A stretch of DNA of 64,000 nt from Phallus indusiatus (GCA_027605045.1 JAQFWX010000015.1:914455-978454); one strand, 5' to 3'. Shown: positions 11,678-23,355, counted from the stretch's first letter. Numbers and translations: made by a program. Notes: generated from the sequence alone by a model not told the origin.

Positions 11678-13806
11678 CTAATAGGCGTGTGCGTAATCCG
11701 CTTGATGAACTTGTAACTCTTCGAATGTGTTGAATAATTTTCCGCATCCGCAAACCGGAGCTATTACAACACATGATATTCCATCCTTTGGTTGAGAGCA
11801 AATGACAACTTACCATTCGGATGTTTAGATCTGGTGTGTTTCTGCATAATCGAGTTACTGTGTGAAACTACGGGAAGTAAAATACTAGTGAAACGTACGA
11901 CAAATTCCTTTTTGTTAGTGATATTGCATCCACACAACTGACAATTCCATTTTGTGTACGGATTCATATCCAAATGTACAACACAATCAGGCGGAAGTGG
12001 TACATCGACAAGATAAACTTTAGGAGGTTTGGTCCGTCTTGTTGGAGGCTTAACCATGCGTCCGTCAGAATTTGCTTGATTGGAAGATCCGATATTTAAA
12101 GTTTAATACATACCACTTTTAGCTGTACTGACCCCGCTTCGTTACTGGGATGGTCGGGATCAAAATCTGGGACTGAGAACGAACATTCAACATCGCACCA
12201 ATAAAAAAACAAAGAGCAGCGAGCTTATTACCTGGAGGTCTCCGTCGTAGCTTCTTCACATTTGGCAGTTGGGGGGTACTGTCATTACCTTTGATCGTGA
12301 CGGTGACTAAACGAGGTCCTGACGATTGCGATGAGCTCGATGGTGAACTGTCCTCCGAATTCTTAAAAAAACCTCATCAGAGAATCCGACGGTGAGAACG
12401 ACAAACAACTGACACTGCCGGACCATGGTTCAGCAATAGAAATAGGTTCCGCGAGAGATGGCGGGGATGAGTGCCAGCGATGCGACAAACTACGGAATAA
12501 TTTGTAAAAGAACGAGCTATTTCTCGGAATCACAGGCGTTTGAAGGTCTCTGGCATCCAAAGAACGATTTCCCGCTTCAAATCGGAACATGACATCTCCT
12601 GCCTTTGGTCTCTGTGATTGATGTCTTTGAGTCATGTCCGTTATCAAAGGTCGCATAAAGTCAAGCCCCTTCCTAGACTGTGATATCGGTCAGAATCAAA
12701 GAGTCAAGCAACAATGGTGATCGTCTCCGGCACTTACGTTTACCAGATTCCCTATCAGCAGACCGAGATCGTACACATCAGTTGAGAAGAGATCCCTCTC
12801 CTTCGGTGGCTCAACTCCTTCATCGGGAACATTCATAGACGCCTGACTCGGCTGATACCCACGCGAGCGCGAAAAATCGATAAAATAATATCTCTTCAAA
12901 TTTCGTGTTTGTGAGGAAGACCTTGGTTTCATGTGTGGGGTAGGCGATGGTGTTAGCCGGAGAGCACGTTGAACATGATCGTCGTATGATCCTGTGGTTT
13001 GCACGACGATATTGTCTAGGCGGCAGCCACTGCAAGGACTCAATCAGAAGTGCTGATTGGACAGTGATCACGATAAAGCTTTTGACAGACCCATATGCGA
13101 TGTGAAGCTGATGCAAAAATATGATACCCTGTTTTTTTTTAAAAAGGGATAAGAGAGAGATGATGATGTCATTGTTGTTAGTTTGCTATCGTAAAACGTA
13201 TATAAAAAGAATGATTCACACCTCGATAAGCTGATGGAAAAAGTCAATGACATCCGCTACTATCTTCAGTTTATTGATATCGAATAGTGGATAAGCCGGT
13301 AAAACGAGGATCTTGGTTTCCGGAACAGAAGGCAAATCCAATATTTCCAGAGGACGAAGGCAATGGTTCAAAGGTTCTGGCGATGCAACGGGACGTGATA
13401 GGTGGTCATTGATTGCGTACTCCTCAGACCTTGCGTCTGGAGAAGTCAATTTCAAATACACCACTTCACTGTCATCAATTCGTATCGCTTCCCTCCATTC
13501 CGGTCCCTATTCAAACCATCAGTGCCAGATAAAATACCCACGGGTTGTCGAAAGCAACATTTATCGTACCCTCGAAGCCACAAAGTCCTTGGACTTTATT
13601 TTGTCATTTTTGTCATCCCACTGTATTCGTGATTTTTTTGCTCGTCGTTGAATGCTATACCCCCGAGAAACCAGCCAATCTTCATGTTCGTCCCATAAAA
13701 GTTCGTAATCGTAATCATTGGGCATGGCCTTTGCGTCTATTTCGGCCTCCGTCCATGCCTGAGCGATCGCTTGTGCTTCAGTCGTGAGTCCCCAGGATTC
13801 CTCCAT
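11678..13806 (-). CDS. Protein kinase-like protein, apparently continuous with a C2H2 zinc-finger tail
   Basis: Nine exons join in phase: 13806-13570, 13506-13222, 13128-13091, 13029-12738, 12677-12414, 12361-12232, 12172-12114, 12048-11814, 11760-11678 (540 aa). Exons 1-5 read as a degenerate mushroom kinase: an N-lobe with EVVYLKL, the hinge region, then CRLDNIVV where a catalytic loop belongs, but preceded by YGG instead of HRD. The DFG position is IDFSRS. DVYDLG and a subdomain XI end (MTQRHQSQRPKAGDV) follow. Exons 6-9 add a Ser-rich linker, a basic stretch (KKLRRRPP) and two zinc-finger-like units (WNCQLC..HTRSKH and CGCGKLF..HQADYAH). Exon 5 has an in-frame stop at 12363 if intron 12362-12413 is not spliced, so the two parts could be separate genes, the finger gene starting at ATG 12057. 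Loss of HRD suggests a pseudokinase. Confidence 0.7.
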
Positions 13807-14355
13807 CGTGGTTTATAGTTTAAAGGTTTAGAAAAAAAGACACAGTCGCATGATATCGCAAGAGCATTCCAAAGTTGCAGAGCTATTAAAAACAAAGCCG
13901 CCGTTCTGATATAGTGGACTTTTGTAAGGAAAAAACCTTAATTCTGCATTTTATACACGTGGTTAGCGAGCATAATTCACATTGTTAATGGCAGGCACCG
14001 ATTTCGAAGGCTCCAATGTGACAGGGTTTGGTCACCTCCCCGCCTTCCTGTGATTTGCGTGCGGAAAATTTATCAGAAATAGGAAAATATATTTTAAGTT
14101 GGGAGAGAAAAAAAGGATATACAATGCACATGCGAATGTTGAAGTGAGAATGTCAGGTGTAGGTACAATGCGATAGTTTTGAAGGATGCGGAATAGGAGA
14201 GAGGGAAGAAGAGAGACAAAAAGATTTTCAAAAAGAATTCAAAAAGAACAAAGGGGGACGGGCGGCGAAGAGTAATAAACACATGGGAAAATAGTACAAA
14301 CCAATCTGCAACAAGAATTATACACCGTCACATACTTATTCAAATACACGACACT
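13807..14355. other. Intergenic region upstream of the kinase-like gene
   Basis: This 549-bp stretch contains the promoter side of the kinase-like gene (-) and the 3' flank of the Cep57-type gene (-). It has a long purine-rich tract at about 14100-14260. I see no coding sequence or RNA gene. Confidence 0.5.
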
Positions 14356-17300
14356 TTATACAAAGGCAGCGGCGTGCCGGGATTTTGATGATCCAAGAGG
14401 CTTGTCCTGAAAATGGAGTAGTTCATATAACGATGCGATTTGATCTCCTTTCTGCTCGAGAGAATCAATGACCTCTCGTAAGTGATCCGCAAGGACGTTA
14501 CGCTTGGCCACATTAGATACGGCGTCTATCACGGCGTATTGTTCTGCTAGTTCTATGTATATGCTATCGGTGAAAACGTCAGCTTTTAAGATTGTCAACG
14601 GGCAGATACCGAAAATATCACAAACGCTTTATAATGTGAGAAATCGTCCTCCAAATCTTGCAGAACGTGGGTAAGAATGGTCTGAGGAGGTCTGGTTTCC
14701 CCATTTTCCGGCATGGTTTTCTTCCTCCTTCCTGCTCCCTCCGTTTGGAAGTAGGCCCTCAAATGTTGTTCATCCTCTTCGGGCGAACATTCCTGATAAA
14801 GCTCAAACCCACGTCGTTTCCTACTATGGCAAACATGGCAGGTCATAGGGTCATGGTCTGGTGCGGCAAAGAACAGCCGTTCCATGCGCGAGCCACGAAT
14901 CTGAGGAAACGCCGACGACGGTTTTCTTCTAAACGGGAGGGGATTGCTGGTTTGACGGTGAGCCATATTGCGTAGGTTATCCAATTCTGAAGGTCGACTG
15001 CGGGAAGGAGAGCTCCGAAACGGGAATTACTTGGTGCAGGAGACGGGCCCCGAACCTAAACATCCAAAGAGATGAGAATAGCTTAATCCGGATGTCCATA
15101 AAGCCTTTATTGGAGAAAAAAGTACCCACGGGAGAATTGCGACCTTCCTTTTCAGAATCACTGTTCTCGCTCTCGTTGGCTCTGCTTCCGTTGAGACTTG
15201 CTCTCATGGAAAAACTTCGCTCAGAACGACGTTCAGACACTTCAGCCTGCACCTTCGCGAGTTCCGAATCCTGTTCCCGAAGCAATGAGTAACATCGTCC
15301 AAATAAATATATACCGCAAATAGAAAAAGACGCACCTCTATGTATCTCTGAGAACGCGACTCTGAGTGTTCAGTAGTTTCAACAGGCTGGTCATCAGGTG
15401 GAGTCGGTTCATCTTCATCAGTATAGTTTGGTCGATTTTCAACATCTTCGTCTTCTTCAGGTTCTTGAAATGGCTCCTCCTCTTCACTTGCCAATGCAGA
15501 GGTTTCCTGACTTTCCCTCGGAGGCTGTGTCAAATCTCGAGTCTGCGAGACAAATTCATCCACAAGTGCTTGTCCAGTCCTAGAAACGGGTCTTTCCTCA
15601 TTTTGAGCGAGAGGGTTAGTAACATAGGTGATGTCGAATCCGACTTGCGACGGTAAACCGGTAGCAACGCTTTGCTCCTGACGAGAAAACGAAACCGCAC
15701 TGATGTCCCTGGACCTCTCTCTTTCCCTAACACCTTCCTCGACAAAAGCTCTCAAGCGCTCTACCTCCCCACCAAGTCTCTCAACCTTGGCGCTTAATGT
15801 CTGAACTTCGACTTGAACCTCTTCTGAAGCATCGACATCCCGGCGTAGACCGTCGATTAAAGAACGATGAAGAGCAACTTCAGAGGTGAGACGGGCGACA
15901 TGCTCGCGCATAGTAGCCACAAGAACCTCTAGAGCTAAGTTTTTCATCAGCCAGATGAATATAGCGGGTTTTTTGAAACAGAAACGTACTTTTCTTATCC
16001 TCCACCGCGTTACGATATCGCATTTCCTCCTCCTGAACAGCACTATCTCTTTCAGCCTCCTTATTCAACTCTCGCGCCTTCATCTTCTTCCTCTCATATG
16101 CGACTTCCGCTTTGCACTCCTCCAGTTCATACTCAAGGTCCTTTACACGCCTGCGCGAGATGCCGTTGTCGCGTTCCAGCACATCCAACCGCGACTGCAA
16201 TCCATCCAAAGCAGCTGCGACATCAGCTGCGAAACGACGGTTCGCGACTGGTGCTCCAGCATCAGTAACCAGCGTGAACTGTGTGCCAGAAGATCCCTCA
16301 CCTTTGGCGGCAAGATACCCTTCACCGCCTCTCATAGGACTTTCAACAGCAGCAGTGAGGTTGGTAACATCAGGAAGATGCACATTTGCCTTTGAACGTT
16401 CGTTTGGAACTGACGTTTCGCTGTGCTTATTTGACCTGTCTACGAGAATGGGACGCTGTACACTGGAGACGGCATCAGGAGCAAAGCCGATTTTACGAGG
16501 TCTGGGGGTCTTATCGTTATCTGTAGGCTCTTGGAAATGGATTCTCGAATGTGATTGCCGTCCACGAGAAGCAGTAGGTTGTTGACTTGCACTTGAAAGC
16601 TTTTCCTTCGGTTTGTCTCCTTGCTTTGGCTGAGGCTGGGGCTCGGAGTCAGCCTGCGTAGGACGCGAAATCTCGGGTTGACGGCTCAAACTAGACCTGA
16701 CAGTATTGCTGGTAACAGAGGTATCGCTGCGCTTGGGAAACTGGAAGGACTGTATTGGTGTCGGCGTGCTTCGTGGGCGTTTGGGGCTGAACTGGCTGCT
16801 GAGGGCTTGGGAGAGGCTAAGAGGTGATTTAAGTTGCGCCGAATCATTTTCTACTTCTATTTGGGGCTCTGGCTGGGAATGTGAACGATTGAGGTAGTGA
16901 TGTGTTGCGCCTGATCGGGATATGTTAGGTTGGCGGAAGCCCGTCTTGAGGAAACGGTCCAGTTCAGCTGTGGAATCGACGATGATAGGGTCAAATGTAT
17001 ACTTCAGGCAAAGAAGAGTTAGTTCTTTAGGGTTCGATACCATACTGAAATACCTACTTGATCAAGCTTGCTGTTCTTATTGGACTTGGTTGTTGTTTTT
17101 GAGTGAAAGGTTGAGTTAAACATGCTCAGACCGTCGGCGGCACCAAGCATGGGTTGCAAAGGCCTGTGTGGATCGAATTCTTGGTTCGCATGAGGAGATT
17201 TCACAGGCGTATAGTCTCTGCCGCGTAGGCCAGCAGTGAGGGTCAACGCGCTTGCATGGTGAGCAGCGGTGCTCAGAGTGTGTCCCAGATCCGGATCAAG

Positions 17301-17552
17301 CGCGACGGAGTCTTCATCGCCGTGTCTTGAGTAAATATCTGAATCAAAATGAGAAGGGTGTTCGAAAGAATGGAAGGAATGACGAGGATTGGAGTTGTGT
17401 CGCGGGAGATCAACGGAAGAGGCGTCGTCCTCGTAGTCTTCGCGTGTGCTGCCTGGAGACATTGTCGGCGGCGATGGAATAGTATTAGCAATGTCGCGTT
17501 CGAGTCTTATGCGATGTTGCTCGAGCTGGTCGCCTTCTATTCGCAGGGACAT
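14356..17552 (-). CDS. Cep57/PPC89-type spindle pole body microtubule-binding protein
   Basis: The six-exon model is 17552-17058, 17001-15990, 15934-15336, 15270-15126, 14986-14626 and 14563-14356 (939 aa). The N-terminal third is disordered and Ser/Pro-rich. The middle is coiled coil (DVAAALDGLQSRLDVLERD, KDLEYELEECKAEV, heptads around SEVALHRSLIDGL). A Cys motif CHVCHSRKR lies before the C-terminal block PPQTILTHVLQDLEDDF...YIELAEQY...LREVIDSLEQKGDQIASLYELL. That block is the Cep57 microtubule-binding domain. In the family these proteins anchor microtubules at the centrosome or spindle pole body; fission yeast Ppc89 is the SPB member. One junction is weak: intron 15125-14987 uses GTACTT. 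The alternative is a separate small exon with a 1-nt shift near 15020. The other introns are canonical. Divergently transcribed from ERG24. Confidence 0.82.
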
Positions 17553-17757
17553 TTGTCGAGAAGGAAAAGAGCGCGCCAGACAATGCGCTTGCGGGTTAAA
17601 AAAGGACGCGAAACAAGGTTAGTGGTCACGTGATTGGACTAGGACACGGAGTGTCACAGAATTGTCACGGTCATACGATCACAGAGAGGGAATTTTACAC
17701 GCGCAGTCCTTCCACGTTCCACACTCTCCACTCTCCGTTCCACACGTTCTCTCCAAC
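17553..17757. promoter_or_regulatory. Divergent promoter between Cep57-type gene and ERG24
   Basis: The two start codons are separated by 205 bp. Visible candidate sites are ACGCGAAA at 17606-17613 (like the G1/S MBF/SCB elements of yeasts), the perfect palindrome TCACGTGA at 17626-17633 (E-box core CACGTG), and an inverted CCAAT box (ATTGG, 17633-17637). An E-box next to a CCAAT box would suit a sterol gene, and an MBF-like site would suit a spindle gene. Both assignments are inference from the motifs alone. Confidence 0.45.
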
Positions 17758-19403
17758 ATGGTCAAAACAGAAAATGAAAATGAACTCAACCCTCGGACAA
17801 AACACTATGAATTTGCCGGACCACCTGGAGCGCTGTTTGTTACTCTTTCGGTGCCAATTACAACCTACGCCTTGTTCTTTGTCTGCTCCGAAACTTCAGG
17901 CGGTTGTCCCCCTCCTCTAGCATCACTTCCTTACAAATTCAGCAGTGCTGTAACAGATGCAAATTGGTGGAAGTCTCTTTGGGATACACAAGCATTTCTT
18001 GCGTATCTTGCTTGGTATACGTTCACCGTTGTGGCGTGGTTTGTGCTCCCGGGTGATTGGATCGACGGTGTCATCATGCGCAATGGTCAAAAAAAGAAGT
18101 ACAAAATCAATGGTATGTATTGCTAGCTATACCTGCTGGATACATTCACATGTCTTACAAAACCCATTAGCTTTCTCTACCTTCTTGCTAGCTCTCGGTT
18201 TAGCGGCTGGTGCTATCCTTCGCTATGGTCCAGGTGTCATGACGTTCATCTACGACCACTGGGTCGGACTCGTCACTTCATCCGTCATAATGTCCGTTGT
18301 CCAGGCTATCTATGTATACGTGGCATCTTTCCAAGGCGACAAGCTACTCGCTCTGGGTGGAAATACCGGAAACTTCATCTACGACGTAAGCCCCCCGACG
18401 CACCGTCAAAACGTACGATATTTTTTACACTTACGAAATGCTATGCTCAGTTCTACATTGGCCGTGAATTGAACCCTTCAATTGGCTCTTTTGATATCAA
18501 ATCTTTCAACGAGCTCCGCCCCGGTCTCATCCTGTGGGCTCTGATCGACATTGCCATGGCTTGCGAACAGGCTATACGCCGTGGTGGCAAAATCACGGAC
18601 TCGATGTTCCTCGTTCTATTTTTCCACATCTGGTATATCGGTGATGGTTTGTACAATGAGGTATGTCAACATTTATTCCTATTTATTGTTGCCCGAATCT
18701 GAAATCATTCTCTCAAGCCCGCTATCTTCACAACCATGGATATTACCACAGACGGTTTCGGTTTCATGCTTTCAGTCGGTGATCTTGCATGGGTACCATT
18801 TGTATATTCCCTTCAAGCACGCTACCTTGTCTTCAACCAAGTCGAACTGGGCACATTCCTTACAATCTTCGTATTCGCGCTTCATTCAGCGGGTTATTAC
18901 ATATTCCGCAGCGCCAACGGAGAGAAAAACGATTTCCGCAATGGACGTAATCCCAAAAGTACGTTTACCACATTGTTCCCCGGAGCCGCACGGTACTCAT
19001 CCTTTTCTGTTTTAGATCTCCAGTTCTTCGTTACTGAAAGTGGTTCTAAACTTCTTACCTCTGGATGGTGGGGAGCATCACGTCACCCCAACTACTTGTA
19101 AGTAGCAACATATAGCATAGTCCTGCTGAACTCACGTCACTCTTAGCGGTGATATTTTAATGGCTACTGCTTATTCGATGGCAACGGGTTTCAACACGCC
19201 CATCACGTACTTTTACCCTGCTTATTTCGCTGTTCTCCTTATCCACAGACAAATTCGCGATGACGAGAATTGTGCCAAGAAGTAAGCAGCGCACAGATGT
19301 ACTTTAAATTAACCTTCTAACTAACCTCCTATGCAGGTATGGTAAAGATTGGGAAAAATACAAACGCCTTGTACCCTACCGAATCATTCCTTACGTTTAC
19401 TAA
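17758..19403 (+). CDS. ERG24: Delta(14)-sterol reductase
   Basis: An ergosterol biosynthesis enzyme that reduces the C14-C15 double bond produced after lanosterol 14-demethylation, using NADPH, in the ER membrane. Seven exons join cleanly; introns are at 18113-18170, 18386-18450, 18661-18717, 18959-19015, 19098-19146 and 19282-19336. The protein is rich in transmembrane helices. It carries family signatures: FYIGRELNPSIG, FNELRPGLILW, DGFGFMLSVGDLAWVPF and the C-terminal LLTSGWWGASRHPNYFGDI, followed by RDDENCAKKYGKDWEKY and the end IPYVY. The N-terminus (HYEFAGPPGAL) also matches the family, and the ATG is preceded by a pyrimidine-rich leader. It looks intact. It converges on ORC2, with 106 bp between the stop codons. 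Confidence 0.95.
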
Positions 19404-19509
19404 ACTTCAAAAGGATATCCCACCTGATATGCTTTATTGCATGTCTGTATCGCTACCTATAACTTTCTCGCTACTCTGATCTGTCCTGTTCCAATAAACA
19501 TCCTCTTAT

Positions 19510-21102
19510 TTATTGCTCTGTACTTAACTCTGCAAGTACATTCTTTAATTCAGAAACCCCAAGGGGTATCCATAAACATTCACTTCCTCCATTAACCGTC
19601 GTTAAGACTAGACCATGATCTCGATACTCTGCCAACAGTGCTTTAAACGACGTATCATTCGTGGCTATGAAATCAGCTCGAGCAGCGTTGAACAGAGCAG
19701 TATACGAAACGGCATGGGCCTGCAGCTGTTTCTTGTCCCTCTTGAACGATGAAGCAGTCCCTTCCTCGACTGCGGCCAACAATGTCTTTGCCAAAAGAGC
19801 GAACAACTTTTTGGCTTTAACGTTTACGGATAACAGAATGTGTTTTGCCGCTAATTCGGTCATCTCTTGATTGGCATCTGCAGCAGCGATTTTGCTCGAT
19901 TTGCCTCGTATGCTACCTAGATTGAGATGAGCTAGTTCGGCATCGTAATGACGCATCGTAGTCATGTCGTGCCAAAGCCAGGCAAAACCGCGGGTAGATG
20001 GTACGTCATTCGTGGCTTCAGTATACAAGTGTTTGCGCGTACTCGATTCCAGAGTGCTCCATATGAGTTCGGAGTGGATGTGGTCGATAGAAGCTATGAG
20101 ATGTATTCGAGGGTTAAGAGCCAGCAGAGATAGGATGGATTTGGCTTTCGCAGTTCGGAGAGAGGGTGATTCAATGTTGTGAATTATAAGGAATAAAGGA
20201 GCTGAAGCGACTCGTTGCTTGGGTCGTACGGCTTTAGGCAAGAAAAAGTCGTAAATTCGACGAGCTTGTGCTTCAGAACCAACCATGCCGGGGACTAAAG
20301 GTACCTCAGTGATGCCACGAATTTCTTCTACCTTTGCAATCAACTCTTTAATCCCGACTCCAGGCATAAACCCATTAACAATGACAACGTGACCCCGTTT
20401 TGAACAAACCGTCTTCGCGAACTCATTCAGCAACGCTCGTTTCGATCCAAACCCGAAGAAAAGCAGATTAAAACCTTCATCAAGCTCGAGCGTATACCGC
20501 GGAAAAAGTTTGACATGTCCTTTCCGGATTCGTTCCAGCTCCGATTCATGAACTGCACCAACTGCGGAGCTCGCAAGAAGGGACGTGTACTCCTCGGAAG
20601 ACAATGGCGGGACCAGCTCCGAAAACACGTTACTCGACGTTTTCGTCAACTTTGAAGCTGCCAAAAAGTACGCATCGAAAGAATTCCGAAAAATGAGGCT
20701 TTTGCCTTTGATATTGATCGCTTTTTCCGTTACTGTAGACAGCATATCGGGGCCCGGCTCTGACTCTTCTTCATCTTCCGAGCTGCTTGGCCCAGCCTTA
20801 CTAGGGCTCGCATCGTCTCCATCTTCTTCATCTTCCTCTTCATCCGAAGATGATACTGATTGCTGAATAACCCGTGCTCGTTTTAATGGACTTGATCGCG
20901 GTGTAGTGGTAGATCCGCCTCTAGCACCACGAAAACCAGAACCTCGACCTCTAGGGGTAGTTGTAGTCGACCGTGTGCGTTTAATTGGCTTTGTCGGTGT
21001 ATCATTTACATAGAATATTCTGCTTGTTGAGGGTGTATTGACGGGGAGATTTTCGACGGCTTTGACCGACTGACGCGTGACGCGACCGTGTGGAGAAGAC
21101 AT
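19510..21102 (-). CDS. ORC2: Origin recognition complex subunit 2
   Basis: An uninterrupted frame of 530 codons, unusual here because nearly all neighbours have introns. The N-terminal ~140 residues are low-complexity and disordered (RGRGSGFRGARGG, then an acidic SSDEEEDEED run and SSSEDEEESE). The ORC2 core follows: FRNSFDAYFLAASK, LDEGFNLLFFGFGSKRALLNEFA, VVIVNGFMPGV, FLIIHNIESPSLR, HLIASIDHIHS and FAWLWHDMTT. In eukaryotes ORC2 is part of the six-subunit complex that marks replication origins and loads MCM helicase. The frame extends seven codons further upstream, but MSSPHGRVTRQS at 21102 looks the more natural start. The 5' flank is only about 117 bp from the FMO stop codon upstream. A decayed copy of the 5' part of this gene lies at 24.2-24.6 kb. 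Confidence 0.93.
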   Translation of the reverse strand: MSSPHGRVTRQSVKAVENLPVNTPSTSRIFYVNDTPTKPIKRTRSTTTTPRGRGSGFRGARGGSTTTPRSSPLKRARVIQQSVSSSDEEEDEEDGDDASPSKAGPSSSEDEEESEPGPDMLSTVTEKAINIKGKSLIFRNSFDAYFLAASKLTKTSSNVFSELVPPLSSEEYTSLLASSAVGAVHESELERIRKGHVKLFPRYTLELDEGFNLLFFGFGSKRALLNEFAKTVCSKRGHVVIVNGFMPGVGIKELIAKVEEIRGITEVPLVPGMVGSEAQARRIYDFFLPKAVRPKQRVASAPLFLIIHNIESPSLRTAKAKSILSLLALNPRIHLIASIDHIHSELIWSTLESSTRKHLYTEATNDVPSTRGFAWLWHDMTTMRHYDAELAHLNLGSIRGKSSKIAAADANQEMTELAAKHILLSVNVKAKKLFALLAKTLLAAVEEGTASSFKRDKKQLQAHAVSYTALFNAARADFIATNDTSFKALLAEYRDHGLVLTTVNGGSECLWIPLGVSELKNVLAELSTEQ

Positions 21103-21219
21103 GTCATAGAACGCCGTAAGCAAAGCGCGGATGCAAATTTACAATTTACAACAAGTCTACGTATACGAATTATTACGCCACTTTGCATTTCGTCAAGAAT
21201 ACGATGCTTATTGGTCATA

Positions 21220-23308
21220 TCACTGGAAACATTTATTACTTGCTTCATCTTTATCGCTGATCATCCCCAACAATCTAGCTTTTATTTGAATTCCCTAATA
21301 ATGAATACCCTGTCAATATTTTGACTTCCGTGAGACTGTACACCAGATTAAACTAACCAGTATTTTCGAATAATATCTCGGAGCTGGAAAATCTCCAATC
21401 GCCCACCAGACCTAAGTCAATGTGTAAGTGCTATAGGCCACAATCAAACTGTTGAACTTAAACTCACTCCAGGATGTCCCGAAGGCGTGTACGCTCTTCT
21501 CAGTTCATTAACTTCATTGTATCCCCAAACAGGCGTGATTTTGTTCACGACTTCCTTTCCTAGAATGGGTAAGATAGCATTCTTCACAGGCTCATAACCC
21601 GTAGCGAAAATAACAGCATCAGCTGGCAAGAACGAGCCGTCCTTGAATATTAGACCATCCGCCGTAAAACGTTCGGGCTCTCCCCTCTTGATTTTTATGT
21701 CTCCTTTAATGATAAGATCGGCGGCACCTATATCTATTGCTGGTAGGAATGTAAGTGACAGAGAAAAGATTGGTTAAGCTTCGAACGACGTACAATATCC
21801 TGTAAAGTATTCAAATCAGAGTTCTCTCGGGAAGAATTATGAAATAGAAATTACCTCCAAATCGCTGAAACACTCTAACAAACAGCCCCGCTCCTTCTTC
21901 ACCTTCATTTACATTCAACCCAGCTTTCAAAAGCCCGTCAATCATATCCTTCTGTTCCCCAATCCGTTTATCTTTCTCAGCAATCCCGAGCTCTTTCAGC
22001 AGACCGATAGAGATACCAGCAACTCGCAAATCCGCGTTTCGCAGATCAGCATTGGAGGGATACACTAGATCCAAAAATGTTCTGTGCAAATATTCGGAAG
22101 AAGTGACGATAAGACTGGATCGTTGTACCATCGTGACTGATTTAACGTTGTGGAGTGCTAGATTTTGACAGATATCCGCTGATGTTTGAGACGCCCCTAC
22201 GACAACGACATTTTTGTTCACGTATGGTTCATACCCTTTGTAATTGGTCGCATGAAGTTTGGGACCATTGAATAAATCGGCGTTATGAAGAGGAGGAATA
22301 TACGGCTTTCCGAGTGTTCCAATGGCTAATACAATATGATAAGGCCTAAGTGTGACCTTTTTACCGTCTTTCAGCACATCGACAGTCCATCGTCTGGTAG
22401 CTGGATCATAAGAAGGCGTTGGGAGGATGGTGGAGCGGTTCCAGATGACCAAGTCTTGATTTAGGGAGTACTGTTCCAACATACTAGCTACTTTCTCTTT
22501 CGGAGTCCATTTTGGCCAGTTATCCGGAAACTTGGTGTATAAAACTGGACAAAAAGGGTAAGAAAGCAATAGATGGTTGATTTTTTAGAGGCCTACGTGT
22601 ATGGTGTGATCTAGGACTGTGTAGTGTTAAACTTGGATAGCGCTCTCTCCAATTATTTCCGATTCTGTCTGATTGATCTATTAATAGGGTGGGTATATTC
22701 ATTTGACGAAACCTCGCCCCGACAGTAAGGCCACATTGACCCGCACCCACTGGATCGGAATTATAAGTAATGAAAACATAATAAACTTTCAAGCACATAC
22801 AAACGATAACGTGAGGATCTTGTTCAATTCTTTTCTTCTCTTCCTCATAAGCATCCTGCCAATTTTTCCGATGTTCATCGTAATACCCGCTGGGAGGTTG
22901 AGCATTCTCCTCGTGCCCTTTCAAATCGACAGCACAAAAGTAAAGCGACAGTGCCTTCCATGCTGCTTTTGCTTCCTGCAACAAAATATACCCTCTTCCC
23001 CAGACTAGTGGCGTATCAAATGTGAAAGAGGCCTCGATGGCATGACCACCGAAAGTAAACCCAGGCTGGACTCCATCAGGTCCTTCGAGACGTAAATTCG
23101 TAATTTGAGCCTTCTCCAAACGTTTTGTCAGATATTCTTGGATATCATTAGGTCCCTTCAGTGAACGACAATTCCATTCGAAAACGAGATTATCGCGTAG
23201 CCAACCGTTTGGCAAGAAAAGGGAGGCCAGACCGCGGACATCACTAGAACCTACTTGTTTGGTGAGTTCGTCGAACCAAGCAGTAATTATAGCAGAGGGG
23301 TTTTGCAT
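21220..23308 (-). CDS. Flavin-containing monooxygenase with N-terminal NTF2/SnoaL-like domain, copy 1
   Basis: Seven exons: 23308-22801, 22749-22597, 22544-21855, a 6-nt micro-exon 21799-21794, 21739-21468, 21411-21358, 21294-21220 (585 aa). The first ~170 residues (AIITAWFDELTKQ, LASLFLPNGWLRD, KGPNDIQEYL) look like an NTF2/SnoaL-type fold. The FMO core has the FAD-binding motif LGAGQCG, the FMO fingerprint FNGPKLHATNY (FxGxxxHxxxY), an NADPH motif VVVVGASQTSADI and FATGYEP. Family enzymes oxygenate N or S atoms, or perform Baeyer-Villiger-type chemistry, using NADPH and O2; the substrate here is unknown. The start MQNPSA was chosen because all three copies in the window share it, although an in-frame ATG exists at 23338. 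All key motifs are present and the gene looks functional. Confidence 0.88.
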
Positions 23309-23344
23309 ATTGCTCTGAGGTAGATCGATATCAGGCATTTGAGC

Positions 23345-23355
23345 ATATATATATA
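23345..23355 (-). promoter_or_regulatory. TATA-like element of FMO copy 1
   Basis: An alternating AT run 37-47 bp upstream of the FMO start codon. The second FMO copy keeps a longer version at the equivalent position. It lies close to the ATG, so the transcript leader would be very short if it acts as a TATA box. Confidence 0.35.

Noticed and set aside
15366..16585. Several plus-strand frames of 96-169 codons
   Set aside because: Antisense to the coiled-coil exons of the Cep57-type gene; Ser/Leu-rich shadows of its codons.
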